In this document: piece after piece, positions 16,471 to 25,061 of the stretch | Layout of the letters: the number at the start of each line of letters is the position of its first letter | How positions within the stretch are numbered: position 1 is the first letter of the stretch | Assembly: GCF_900155525.1 (NCBI RefSeq) | Contig: NZ_LT706940.1 | Span: forward strand, 55,689-119,688 | DNA from: Mailhella massiliensis | Lineage (GTDB): Bacteria; Desulfobacterota; Desulfovibrionia; Desulfovibrionales; Desulfovibrionaceae | Length of the DNA: 64,000 nt | Direction: 5' to 3' | Notes under the pieces: model-generated | The model's input: the letters and a program-made list of their open reading frames with translations, nothing else | Database searches by the model: none | What the model was told of the DNA's origin: nothing | Translations under genes and position numbers: made by a program

Positions 16471-18984
16471 CTACAGATCGTCATGATCGGTACGGGCGAT
16501 CAGGTCGTTCTGAAGATCGGGAGAAAGATCCACGAAGTAGGCGCTGTAGCCGGCCACGCGGACGATGAGGTTGCGGTACTTCTGCGGGTCCTTCTGTGCG
16601 GCGATGAGCGTTTCCTGATTGAGCACGTTGAACTGCAGATGCCACAGCTTGAGATCGCACCAGGTGCGGATGAACTGAACGAGCTTTTCGGTGCCGGCAT
16701 CGCCTTCCACGCTCCTGGGCGTGAACTTGATGTTCAGCAGACGGGCCGCACGGTTGCGCAGGCCGTAGTTCTTGGTCTTGTAGTTGGAAAGCAGAATGGC
16801 CGTGGGGCCGTTCACGTCCGCGCCGTGGGAGGCGGAAGAGCCGTCCGAGAGCGGGAACCATTCCGTACGCCCGTTGGGAGTTGCGCTCACCACCTTGCCG
16901 AAGGGCACATGGGAGGTGAAGGGCACATAGCGCACGTCGTTGTTGATGCCCATTTCCGGGGAATACTTCTGGGCGAATTCCACGCAGATGCGGTCGATGG
17001 CCTTGCCGATTTCGTCGGCATAGGGGTCATCGTTGCCGTAGCAGGGGCAGCTCTTCACGAGCCGCTGTATGGCTTCGTAGCCCACCCAGTTGTGATCCAT
17101 GGCTTCCAGAAGCTGATCCATGGTGATGCGCTTTTCCTCGAAGACCAGCTTCTTGATGGCCGCCAGGGAGTCGATGACGGTACCGAAGCCCATGAACTCG
17201 AAGTAGCCGAAGTTCGCGCCCTCGGGGATGATGCGGGTATGCAGATCGAGGCAGTGCTTCATGCACAGATCATGCAGCGCGGAACCCATGGGCTGGGCGA
17301 AGTGCTCGGCGCGCACCTTGGTGACGATGTACTGCTGGGTGAAGGTGGCGCGCAGGAAAAGTTCCTGCTGGGCCTTGTAGGCATTCCACATGTCGTCCCA
17401 GGTCTTGAAGGTGCGGGGATCGGGGGTCTCGATACCGAGCTGCTCGCCGCCGTACTTCTTCATCCTGCCCTGTCGCAGAGCCATTTCCAGAGCCGCGGCG
17501 AAGTTGGTATAGGCGCCGCCGGAGGTATAGGTATCGCGGTTGGGCATACGGGTTTCGGTGCAGCCGGAAACGGCGTAGTCCAGCGCTTCCTCAAAGGTAC
17601 CGCCCTTGGAGGCGTACAGAGGCACCACTTCCTCGTCGTTGCACAGCTTGGGGAAACCGGAACCGTACTTGATGGTTTCGGCCACGTCCCACAGGTATTC
17701 GTCGGGGGAGAGAGAATGCACGCGGGCGGCAAGGTCCGGGTAATGAAGGGGGAATTCACGCTTGGAACGGAGGAACAGATGCGTGAGCTCGTTGGTGGCG
17801 TCCACGCCGTCTCTGGTCTGTCCGCCGATGGTCACGGCTTCCCAGTGCGCGTAGCCTTCGTTGAAGGCGCCGCCCTGGGGGGAGATGTACATATCGATGA
17901 ATTCGGCCATGCCCACCCACATGCATTCCAGAAGTTCCATGGCCTTTTCTTCGGTCAGGACGCCCTCTTCCATATCCTTCTTGTAATAGGGGTAGAAGTA
18001 CTGGTCCATACGGCCGTTGGAAATGGTGGTGCCGGTTTTCTGCTCGATGCGGGAGAACATCTGCACGAACCACTGAGACTGCACGGCTTCATAGAAGTTG
18101 TCTGCAGGTTCGGCGGGAACCTTTTCCGCGATTTCGGCCATCTTCAGAAGTTCGGCCTTGCGCACAGGGTCGGTGGTGAGGGCCGCCACTTCGCGGGCCC
18201 TGGCGGCATAACGGCGGGCCCACAGAATGATGGCGTCGGACACGAGGATCACGGCTTCCAGGAAGGGACGCTTGTCGGCCTGATCCACAGGGCTTGCGGG
18301 GTCAAGGGCGGCAAGCTTGGCTTCCGCTTCGGCCTTGATGCCGTTGAAGCCGCGCTTCAGCACCTTTTCATAGTCGTGCACCCACTGGATGGAGGAACGG
18401 AAGGACGAGGTTTCGTTCACCACGAAGCGGGAGATGAGGCCGTCGTCGTCCACATAGGTGAGCTTGTGCACCCAGTCGGGAAGAGCCTTGTTCAGGGCTT
18501 CATGGTAGGTCTTGCCCTTCCAGTAGGGGGCGATTTCCTCCATGACGATTTTCGCGTCTTCCGGGCTGATGGTGGCGGGGGACTGCTCGCGGGTGGGCAG
18601 ATCGCGCACCGCGATGTCGAGGAAGTCGCCGTCGAGTTCCGGGTACAGTATGCCGTAACGGCCTATCTTTGCGCCCGCACGACCGAGCAGAAGCTGACCG
18701 TCCTCCACTTCCACGGTCATGTTCCTGGCGATATGCATGAGAGCCTTGGCCCAGCGCAGCACCAGGGGCTGACCTTCGGTTTCCTTCATGGACTGGGTGA
18801 AGTACAGGGCGCGTTCCACGTCGATGACGGGAGTCTGACCTTCGAATCTGGCGATGAGGTCGAACACGCGGGCATGCGTGTCGTAGTATTTGTCCTTCCT
18901 GCCCTTCTGTTCGTCGAAAATGCGCTGTTCCTGCGGGGAATGACATTCACAGGCTTCGGGATTGAGCATTTCGATGGCACTCAT
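16471..18984 (-). CDS. islA: Isethionate sulfite-lyase (glycyl radical enzyme)
   Basis: An 837-residue glycyl radical enzyme. The thiyl Cys475 is in SGCTETR with Glu477 two residues on; Gly812 is in RVAGYSAYF near the C terminus. Arg196 and Gln200 (FRSSIQW) and Trp381 (AHWEAV) fall exactly seven positions after the substrate-binding residues reported for characterised IslA (Arg189, Gln193, Trp374, Cys468, Gly805), a constant offset that argues strongly for isethionate specificity over choline, propanediol or hydroxyproline enzymes. IslA splits isethionate into acetaldehyde and sulfite anaerobically. Start ATG 18984 has AAGGAG. It sits between its transporter and its activase. Confidence 0.96.
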   Translation of the reverse strand: MSAIEMLNPEACECHSPQEQRIFDEQKGRKDKYYDTHARVFDLIARFEGQTPVIDVERALYFTQSMKETEGQPLVLRWAKALMHIARNMTVEVEDGQLLLGRAGAKIGRYGILYPELDGDFLDIAVRDLPTREQSPATISPEDAKIVMEEIAPYWKGKTYHEALNKALPDWVHKLTYVDDDGLISRFVVNETSSFRSSIQWVHDYEKVLKRGFNGIKAEAEAKLAALDPASPVDQADKRPFLEAVILVSDAIILWARRYAARAREVAALTTDPVRKAELLKMAEIAEKVPAEPADNFYEAVQSQWFVQMFSRIEQKTGTTISNGRMDQYFYPYYKKDMEEGVLTEEKAMELLECMWVGMAEFIDMYISPQGGAFNEGYAHWEAVTIGGQTRDGVDATNELTHLFLRSKREFPLHYPDLAARVHSLSPDEYLWDVAETIKYGSGFPKLCNDEEVVPLYASKGGTFEEALDYAVSGCTETRMPNRDTYTSGGAYTNFAAALEMALRQGRMKKYGGEQLGIETPDPRTFKTWDDMWNAYKAQQELFLRATFTQQYIVTKVRAEHFAQPMGSALHDLCMKHCLDLHTRIIPEGANFGYFEFMGFGTVIDSLAAIKKLVFEEKRITMDQLLEAMDHNWVGYEAIQRLVKSCPCYGNDDPYADEIGKAIDRICVEFAQKYSPEMGINNDVRYVPFTSHVPFGKVVSATPNGRTEWFPLSDGSSASHGADVNGPTAILLSNYKTKNYGLRNRAARLLNIKFTPRSVEGDAGTEKLVQFIRTWCDLKLWHLQFNVLNQETLIAAQKDPQKYRNLIVRVAGYSAYFVDLSPDLQNDLIARTDHDDL

Positions 18985-19028
18985 GACTGAACTCCTTGAT
19001 GATTTGTTTCGGGCTCCGCCTTTCGGCC

Positions 19029-19101
19029 GGGCTCCGGGAGCCTTGCGCTCCTGAAATGGGGGTGAGGAGGAAGACCTCTTCCCGGAAAAGGCTCCGGGAA
19101 G
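19029..19101 (-). promoter_or_regulatory. Two stem-loops upstream of islA in the dctQM-islA junction
   Basis: The 145-base junction holds the palindrome GGCTCC-G-GGAGCC (about 19030-19042) and a perfect 9-bp stem CTTCCCGGA / TCCGGGAAG (19078-19086, 19093-19101). Neither has a T run on the transcribed strand, so they look like mRNA processing or stability elements that could favour islA message over the transporter part. Confidence 0.45.
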
Positions 19102-19129
19102 ATCCGCATTGCCGTATGGGCGGCCGAAG

Positions 19130-20995
19130 TTATCCGGCTCCGCCGATCAGGCAGAGAGGAATGGCCGGGATATAGGTGATGAGAAGAAGCACGATGAGCA
19201 TCAGGCCTATCATGGGCAGGCTGGCTTTTGCGATCTGCTCGATGCGCGTGCCCGATATGCCGCTGGCGACGAAGAGGTTGACGCCCACGGGCGGGGTGAG
19301 GAAACCGATGGCCAGGTTCACCACCATGATGATGCCGAAGTGCAGGGGCGAGACGCCCACACCGGTGACGATGGGCAGAAGTATGGGCACGAGAATGACG
19401 ATGGCGGCCAGAGCCTCCATGAATATGCCCACGATGAGCAGAAGCACGTTGATGATGAGCAGGATGGCTATCTTGCTGCTGGTGATGCCGAGAATGGCGC
19501 GGGCTATGGTACCGGGCACGTCTTCAATGGTCATGATGTTGCCGAACAATGTGGCCATGGCCATGAGCACGATGATGACGGCGGAGGTTTCGCACGCTTC
19601 CACGCAGCAGGCGCAGACCTTGCGGAAGTCCAGTTCACGGTAGAGGAACACACCTACGATGAGCCCGTAGAAGGAGGCCACGGCCGCGGCTTCGGTGGGA
19701 GTCATGAGTCCGCCGTAAATGCCGCCGAGCACGATGACCGGAACAAGCAGAGCCCACTTGGCATCCCATACGGCGCGCGTCACCGTAGCCACGGTACGGG
19801 TGCGGGCGGAACCGCGCCAGTTGTTCCTGCGTGCCGCGTAGTAGGAATAGCCCATGAGCACGCCGCCGGTAAGCACGCCGGGCACGATGCCGCCGATGAA
19901 CAGATCGCCGATGGAAACCTGAGCCGCGATGCCGTATACCACGAAGGGGTTGCTCGGCGGAATCATGACGCCTATGGCGCCTGCCGCCGCCACGATGGCC
20001 GCCGCAAAGGTACGGCTGTAGCCGCGTTCCTCCATGGCCGGAATGGTGAGCGCGCCTATGGCCGCCACGGTGGCCGGGCCGGAACCGCTGATGGCGCCGA
20101 AGAACATGCAGGTGGCCACGGTGGTGAGGGCCATGCCTCCGTACATGCCGCCCACCATTTCATCGGCAAGGCCGAGCAGGCGCTGGGACAGGCCGCCCGC
20201 GCCCATGAACACGCCCGCCGCAATGAAGAAGGGGATGGCCATGATGGGGAAGCTGTCCAGCGAGGTGAAGGACACCTGCGCAAGGTACTCGATGGGAAGC
20301 GTGTCGGCACAGAGAATGGTGGTCAGGGCGGACATGCCGAGGCCTATGGCAATGGGCACACCCGTCACGCAGAACACGAGGAAGTAACCGAACAGGGCGG
20401 GAACAGGATCGATATACTCCGCAAGCACACAGGGAGACATGACCGCCACGGCGAGAACCGCACCGATGAGGCTGTCCGGCACTCCCGTCACCTTCACCTG
20501 CCTGATCATGGACTGCACGAGGCGCAGGCTCATGAGGCCGAAGCCGAGAGGCAGAATGAGATAGGGAATGAGGAAGGGAATGCGCATGGCCGCGGTATGC
20601 TGCGGGAAACGCTGGAGCCGCTCTATCTGCCCCCAGCCGTACCAGGCGATGGTAAGGGTGAGGGTAAGAAAGATGAGTTCCACGAATATCCAGCTGATGC
20701 GCTGAAGGCGGGGCGGCAGCATCTGATACACGAAGTCGATGCGGATGGAGCTGCGCTTGCGGATGGCCCCGCCTACGGCAATATAGGATATCCAGATGAA
20801 GATGTAGCGGGAAATTTCCTCGGTCCACACGGCCGCGCCCGCGCGGTCGATGAAGGGAGTGATGAAGTAGCGGTAAACAACCTGCCAGGTGATGAAGCAG
20901 ATGATGGCAAGAAGGCCTGAAACCAGAAAGATATTTTCAAAGTTCTCATCAAGCCAGTACAGTATGCCGGTAGATTTTTCCGTATCGGTGCTCAT
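19130..20995 (-). CDS. TRAP transporter permease, fused DctQ-DctM (isethionate uptake)
   Basis: A 621-residue inner-membrane protein joining the small (DctQ, four helices, about 20-180) and large (DctM, about twelve helices, about 190-620) TRAP subunits. DctM-type stretches include [39 protein letters not shown] and [17 protein letters not shown] systems use the sodium gradient. The ATG at 20995 is used; a TTG three codons upstream is possible. It lies between dctP and islA in the same direction, so it should carry isethionate; fused DctQM is usual in isethionate loci of Desulfovibrio relatives. Confidence 0.93.
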   Translation of the reverse strand: MSTDTEKSTGILYWLDENFENIFLVSGLLAIICFITWQVVYRYFITPFIDRAGAAVWTEEISRYIFIWISYIAVGGAIRKRSSIRIDFVYQMLPPRLQRISWIFVELIFLTLTLTIAWYGWGQIERLQRFPQHTAAMRIPFLIPYLILPLGFGLMSLRLVQSMIRQVKVTGVPDSLIGAVLAVAVMSPCVLAEYIDPVPALFGYFLVFCVTGVPIAIGLGMSALTTILCADTLPIEYLAQVSFTSLDSFPIMAIPFFIAAGVFMGAGGLSQRLLGLADEMVGGMYGGMALTTVATCMFFGAISGSGPATVAAIGALTIPAMEERGYSRTFAAAIVAAAGAIGVMIPPSNPFVVYGIAAQVSIGDLFIGGIVPGVLTGGVLMGYSYYAARRNNWRGSARTRTVATVTRAVWDAKWALLVPVIVLGGIYGGLMTPTEAAAVASFYGLIVGVFLYRELDFRKVCACCVEACETSAVIIVLMAMATLFGNIMTIEDVPGTIARAILGITSSKIAILLIINVLLLIVGIFMEALAAIVILVPILLPIVTGVGVSPLHFGIIMVVNLAIGFLTPPVGVNLFVASGISGTRIEQIAKASLPMIGLMLIVLLLITYIPAIPLCLIGGAG

Positions 20996-21024
20996 GGATT
21001 CCAAGCCTCAGAGAAGGGTATGAG

Positions 21025-21046
21025 GCGGGCGGACTGCTCCGCCCGC
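21025..21046 (-). promoter_or_regulatory. Intercistronic hairpin between dctP and dctQM
   Basis: Perfect 9-bp stem GCGGGCGGA / TCCGCCCGC with a 4-base loop, nine bases after the dctP stop. Such hairpins commonly protect the 3' end of the binding-protein message, giving more receptor than permease. Confidence 0.6.
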
Positions 21047-21054
21047 AGGCGGTA

Positions 21055-22059
21055 TTACTTCTGGGTGTCGGCGATGAGCTTCAACAGGTCGGGGTCGATT
21101 TCCCCGGCGAACGTATCGCGCACGGGCTGGGTGAGTCTGTAGAGCTCGGACTTCTGTTCTTCGGTGAGCATGTGAATACTGATGCCCTTGTCGCGGAAGG
21201 CCTGCCAGGCGGCTTCTTCCAGTCTCATGGTTTCCGCCCGCTGCCAGTCGGTGGCCTCACGCGCGGCTTCCATGATGATGTTCTGCTGCTCCTGCGTCAG
21301 GCCGTCCCAGCGGGCCTTGTTCATGAGCAGGATGTGCATGGAGTAATTGTGCTCGGAGTTCATGGCATACTTGAGAATTTCCGTATGTTTGGCGTCGTTG
21401 AGCAGAGAGAAGGTATTGCCCTCGGCATCCACGGTACCCTGCTGAAGAGCGGTATAGGTTTCTCCCCAGGCCACGGGGGCGGGATTCATGCCGAGTTCCG
21501 TGGCCACGGCCACTTCCACGGGAGAATCGGTGGTACGCACCTTGAGATTCATGAGGGATTTGACGGAATCCAGCGGCTTGCCCGCGCTTACGAAATTCCT
21601 GTAGCCGTATTCGCTGAACATGATGGTCTTCAATCCGCAGCGTTCCGCCACCTTGTCCAGCGCCCTGCCGAGCTCGCCCTCATCCAGCGCCTTGTAGAGG
21701 TTCTGCTGATACCTGGGCGATGTCACATAGGGCAGATCGATCGCCATGTAATCCTTGGAAAAGCTGGCCAGATTGGGAGTAGAGCTCGAAGAAAGGTCAA
21801 GCGTGCCCGCCTGGGCGGCTTCCGTGGTCACACGGTCGGAACCGAGCTGGCAGTTGGGAAAAATCTGTATCCTTATCTTGCCGCCGGACTTGGCCTTCAC
21901 CAGTTCCGCGAACTTCTCATACCCTACGGTGACATTGTTGCCCGGAGCCATGGGGTGCCCGAGGCGCAGGGTAAGGGGACGGGCGGCTTCTGCAGGACTG
22001 CTGGCGCCCATCATGCCGACAACGGCGACACCGCAAAGCAACGTGCGAAAAAGTTTCAT
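21055..22059 (-). CDS. TRAP transporter periplasmic substrate-binding protein DctP (isethionate)
   Basis: A 334-residue periplasmic protein with signal peptide (cleavage likely after AEA, residue 25). Mature sequence starts with the DctP pattern RPLTLRLGHPMAPGN; further family features are KSGGKIRIQIFPNCQLGSDR and the central LMNLKVRTTDSPVEVAVATELGMNPAPVAWGETYTALQQGTVDAEGN, containing the carboxylate/sulfonate-binding Arg (KVRT). First gene of the isl operon; GGAG precedes ATG 22059. The sigma-54 promoter is about 125 bases upstream. Confidence 0.94.
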   Translation of the reverse strand: MKLFRTLLCGVAVVGMMGASSPAEAARPLTLRLGHPMAPGNNVTVGYEKFAELVKAKSGGKIRIQIFPNCQLGSDRVTTEAAQAGTLDLSSSSTPNLASFSKDYMAIDLPYVTSPRYQQNLYKALDEGELGRALDKVAERCGLKTIMFSEYGYRNFVSAGKPLDSVKSLMNLKVRTTDSPVEVAVATELGMNPAPVAWGETYTALQQGTVDAEGNTFSLLNDAKHTEILKYAMNSEHNYSMHILLMNKARWDGLTQEQQNIIMEAAREATDWQRAETMRLEEAAWQAFRDKGISIHMLTEEQKSELYRLTQPVRDTFAGEIDPDLLKLIADTQK

Positions 22060-22184
22060 GGCTTCTCCTTCTCGTTTGTATGGTTGGCCGGTTCATCCGA
22101 CGTTTTTCCCTTATCCGCCGCATTCTTCCTTTTTGAGAGAAGAGGAACTTGTATAAAATGTTCCCGTGCGGCATTTTCCTGTAA

Positions 22185-22199
22185 GCAAGAAGCGTGCCA
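22185..22199 (-). promoter_or_regulatory. Sigma-54 (-24/-12) promoter of the isethionate operon
   Basis: Minus-strand TGGCACGCTTCTTGC: GG of the -24 box and GC of the -12 box are ten bases apart as required, and both boxes match the consensus TGGCAC-N5-TTGC exactly. Transcription should start near 22173, giving a leader of about 114 bases before dctP. Confidence 0.9.
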
Positions 22200-22379
22200 T
22201 GATGAATTTTTATGAAAAATCATTTTTTTATTTATAAATAACAATAAGTTAAAAGACATCGCCGCAAAAAATGGGGCAAAGCCCCTTCACCTTTTGAAAA
22301 AGAGTTTTTTTCTGTAAAAAATTCAACTATATTAAATAATTATTCTATTTTGTGATTTTTATATTTTATTTTGCAGCCT

Positions 22380-22395
22380 TATGCTGATATGCATA
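22380..22395. promoter_or_regulatory. Activator site 1 (TATGC-N6-GCATA)
   Basis: First of three copies of a TATGC-N6-GCATA palindrome upstream of the sigma-54 promoter, about 190 bases from the -24 box. It is one base from site 2, and the pair also forms an 18-bp imperfect inverted repeat (16 of 18 matches, 22378-22414). Confidence 0.7.
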
Positions 22396-22396
22396 T

Positions 22397-22412
22397 TATG
22401 CGTATCGGCATA
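22397..22412. promoter_or_regulatory. Activator site 2 (TATGC-N6-GCATA)
   Basis: Second copy, centre 17 bases from site 1. Close pairing is typical of enhancer-binding-protein sites that bind two dimers and seed a hexamer. Confidence 0.7.
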
Positions 22413-22483
22413 AGCTAGAAGGGCAAGCTATCATTATTCTATTGTATTTATTTATTTTTTTTACTAAAAATCTTCCGCCAACC

Positions 22484-22499
22484 TATGCATGTTCGCATA
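22484..22499. promoter_or_regulatory. Activator site 3 (TATGC-N6-GCATA)
   Basis: Third copy, centre 87 bases from site 2 and about 290 bases from the -24 box, closer to the divergent gene at 23011. Confidence 0.65.
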
Positions 22500-22529
22500 A
22501 GCATGGCCACAGGCACGCTTCTTTTTGCC

Positions 22530-22920
22530 TTCTCCTCAACCTGCCAGTTTCACATATGTTTTTCTCTTTTTTCCGCTTCGTCGCCTTCACTTTGTGAAGA
22601 CTTGCTCCGCCATGACGCGTCTTCGCCGCCGAAAGACGGCATTGCACCCCTTTTTTCTCTTTGATAAAAAAAGAACTTGCCTTTTCTCAAAAGGAACAGG
22701 CTGTTGGAGACTCCCGGCCTCCCACCGGAGAAAAACGCGCTTCCCCGGCAGGAAAAAGAAGCTCTCCTGAATGTGAACCTTGCGCCCACAGCATTTAACA
22801 AAGAGATTTTCCGGCAGAAAAATACATATCAATATGCTGAATTAACTTTATTTATCCACTTTTCATCCTGCACGGCCGCAGCAAAAGAATTTGTGAAGAG
22901 CCCGCGGGCGTGCGTAATTA
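22530..22920. other. Rest of the isl control region, no gene seen
   Basis: Mixed-composition DNA between the third activator site and the promoter of the divergent reductase gene. Open frames here lack ribosome sites. The flanking stretch 22200-22470 is strikingly AT-rich compared with the genes. Confidence 0.5.
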
Positions 22921-22922
22921 TC

Positions 22923-22950
22923 TTGCCTTTTCCGACAACTTGCTGATAAA
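22923..22950 (+). promoter_or_regulatory. Possible sigma-70-type promoter of the rhodanese-reductase gene
   Basis: TTGCCT (22923-22928), 16-base spacer, GATAAA (22945-22950): four of six matches in each box. About 55 bases before the ATG. Confidence 0.35.
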
Positions 22951-23010
22951 GTATCGGGCGATAGTTTTTTTGCTGCGAAACGAACCTTTATTCTCTGGAG
23001 GTTTTTACAC

Positions 23011-24729
23011 ATGGCTCCCAATATTCTCATCATCGGCGGCGTCGCCCTCGGCCCCAAGGCTGCCGCCCGCGCCAAGCGCCTCATGCCCGAAAGCAACATC
23101 ACCATGATTGATCAGGGTACCTACATCTCCTACGGCGGCTGCGGCATTCCCTACTTCGTGGGCGGCGACGTGCCTCAGATGAACGGCCTGCGCACCACCA
23201 ACGCCGGCGTCGTGCGCGACGAAGCCTTCTTCAAGGAACTCAAGGGCGTCAACGCCATCTGCCACATGCGTGCCCTTTCCATCAACCGCAAGGAAAAGAC
23301 CGTTACCGTGGAAAATACGCAGACCGGCGAAAAGAGCGACATGCCCTACGACAAGCTGGTCATCGCCACGGGCAGCAGCCCCCGCATTCCTCCCATCCCC
23401 GGCACGGATCTGAAGAACGTCACCTCCGTGACCTGCCTTGAAGCAGCCAAGGCCATTCAGGAACAGTGCGCCGCCCGCCGCATCAACCACGCCGTCATCA
23501 TCGGCGCCGGCTTCATCGGTCTGGAAATGGCCGTGGCTCTGGCCGACATGTGGGGCATCAAGGTCACCGTCATCGAAATGCTCAACCAGGTTCTGCCCGC
23601 GCAGCTGTGCTACAACTTCGGCCAGATCGCCAAGCACGACCTGGAAGAAATGGGCATCACCGTGCTCACCGGTGAAAGCGTGAAGGAACTCAAGGGCAAG
23701 GACGGAGCGGTCTGCCAGGTGGTGACCAACAAGCGCACCATCGACGCCGACGAAGTCATCTTCTCCATCGGCGTGACTCCCAACTCCAAGATCGCCGCCG
23801 ACGCCGGCATCGCCTGCCATCCCCGCGGCGGCATCATGGTGAACACCCACATGCAGACCTCCGACCCCGACATCTACGCCGGCGGCGACGTGGTCGTGGT
23901 GCGCAACCTCATTTCCGGCGATCTTTCCTACCTGCCCCTCGGCTCCATGGCCAACAGGCAGGGCCGCGTCATCGGCACCAACCTCGCCGGCGGTCAGGCT
24001 ACCTTCGAAGGCGTGGTGGGTTCCTGGTGCGTGAAGCTCAACAAGATGTATGCCTCCGGCGCCGGTCTTACCCTGCATCAGGCCCGCACCGCCGGCTTCG
24101 ACGCCATTGAAGTGAGCATGGAAGGTTCCGACAAGGCCCACTTCTATCCCGGCCACACCAACACCAGCATCAACGTGGTGGTGGACAAGCAGTCCCGCCG
24201 CGTGCTGGGCATCCAGGGCATGAGCACCGACGGTTCCGCCGTGAAGGCCCGTACCGACGCTGTGGCCGCCATGCTTCAGGTGTCCCGTCCCACGCTGAAC
24301 GATCTCTCCAACCTCGAAGTCTGCTACGCGCCGCCCTTCGCCTCCGCCATGGATGTGATCAACGCTGCCGGCAACGTGGCCGACAACGTCGTGAGCGGCT
24401 ACCACAACGCCATCACTCCCGATGAATTCGTGGATCTGTGGGAAAAACGCGACGAAAACAACTACCTCTTCGTGGACATCCGTCCCGCCAAGGCCGGCAA
24501 GCCCATTGAAGAGCGCCATCCCGGCCAGTACCTCTCCCTGCCGCTGGAAGAGTTCAACGCCCGCGCGGCCAAGGAAATCCCCGCCGATCGTCCCGTGGCC
24601 CTCGTGTGCAACACCGGTACCCGCGCCTACGAAGCCCAGCTCAAGCTGCGCGCCATGGGCATTGAAACCGTGAACTCCTCCGGCGGCCACACCGCTCTGC
24701 GCAAGCGCGGCGACGAAGAGAAGTTCTGA
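23011..24729 (+). CDS. FAD-dependent CoA-disulfide/persulfide reductase with C-terminal rhodanese domain
   Basis: A 572-residue flavoprotein. FAD/NAD(P)H disulfide-reductase core (about 1-450): N-terminal GGVALGPKAAARAKRL and active-site Cys44 in SYGGCGIPYF, the single-Cys arrangement of CoA-disulfide reductase and Npsr-type persulfide reductases. C-terminal rhodanese domain (about 465-572) with catalytic Cys533 in CNTGTRA. Likely reaction is NAD(P)H-dependent reduction of CoA or protein persulfides/polysulfide, releasing sulfide. GGAGG lies 9-13 bases before the ATG. It is transcribed away from the isl operon and shares its control region, so co-regulation is possible but unproven. Confidence 0.9.
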   Translation: MAPNILIIGGVALGPKAAARAKRLMPESNITMIDQGTYISYGGCGIPYFVGGDVPQMNGLRTTNAGVVRDEAFFKELKGVNAICHMRALSINRKEKTVTVENTQTGEKSDMPYDKLVIATGSSPRIPPIPGTDLKNVTSVTCLEAAKAIQEQCAARRINHAVIIGAGFIGLEMAVALADMWGIKVTVIEMLNQVLPAQLCYNFGQIAKHDLEEMGITVLTGESVKELKGKDGAVCQVVTNKRTIDADEVIFSIGVTPNSKIAADAGIACHPRGGIMVNTHMQTSDPDIYAGGDVVVVRNLISGDLSYLPLGSMANRQGRVIGTNLAGGQATFEGVVGSWCVKLNKMYASGAGLTLHQARTAGFDAIEVSMEGSDKAHFYPGHTNTSINVVVDKQSRRVLGIQGMSTDGSAVKARTDAVAAMLQVSRPTLNDLSNLEVCYAPPFASAMDVINAAGNVADNVVSGYHNAITPDEFVDLWEKRDENNYLFVDIRPAKAGKPIEERHPGQYLSLPLEEFNARAAKEIPADRPVALVCNTGTRAYEAQLKLRAMGIETVNSSGGHTALRKRGDEEKF

Positions 24730-24749
24730 TCCCCCATCATCTCCCATAA

Positions 24750-24781
24750 GAAAAGGCGGGCCGCAAGGTCCGCCTTTTTTC
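24750..24781 (+). terminator. Terminator after the reductase gene
   Basis: Stem AAAAGGCGGRCC-type: AAAAGGCGGGCC / GTCCGCCTTTTTT with a 5-base loop (one G-T pair) and a run of six T. Confidence 0.9.
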
Positions 24782-25061
24782 GTGCCTGCTGCAGGCGCAC
24801 ATGGAAAAACGCCGCATCATACAAAGCTCCCCTTTCCGGCCGGAAGTTTCCCATCTTCCGCATCAGGAAACCTTCCGACCGGGAAAAAGCCCCGCGGAAG
24901 ACGCCCTTTTTCTTACGGACCATGCATCCGATACGGCTCTGCCGTTTCCCAACCGGTTTTCGGAAAACTGCGCCGCCGTGCCCCTTTCCGTCTCCCTCCT
25001 CAAAGGCGGGAAGAACTTGCATCACTCAGACATCTATAGCATAGTGACCGGAGAGGATTTT
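24782..25061. other. Gap before the Kdo-transferase-like gene
   Basis: No gene seen. An in-frame upstream extension of the next gene is open but lacks a ribosome site and family similarity. A weak TTGCAT / CATAGT pair near 25017-25045 could be its promoter. Confidence 0.4.

Noticed and set aside
16471..18984. Choline TMA-lyase, hydroxyproline dehydratase or propanediol dehydratase as identity of the glycyl radical enzyme
   Set aside because: Active site is GCTETR rather than GCVE-type, key substrate residues match IslA with a constant offset, and the neighbours are TRAP genes without microcompartment genes.
16141..18990. Long plus-strand frame antisense to islA
   Set aside because: Shadow of a codon-biased gene; composition unlike a real protein and no start signals.
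19109..20920. His/Gly/Asp-rich plus-strand frame over dctQM
   Set aside because: Antisense shadow of a membrane protein gene, with composition typical of reversed hydrophobic codons.
22512..22529. Second sigma-54 promoter facing the reductase gene
   Set aside because: GG and GC are 13 bases apart instead of 10.
22525..22770. Small open frame in the isl control region
   Set aside because: No ribosome site, Arg/Lys/Phe-rich chance composition.
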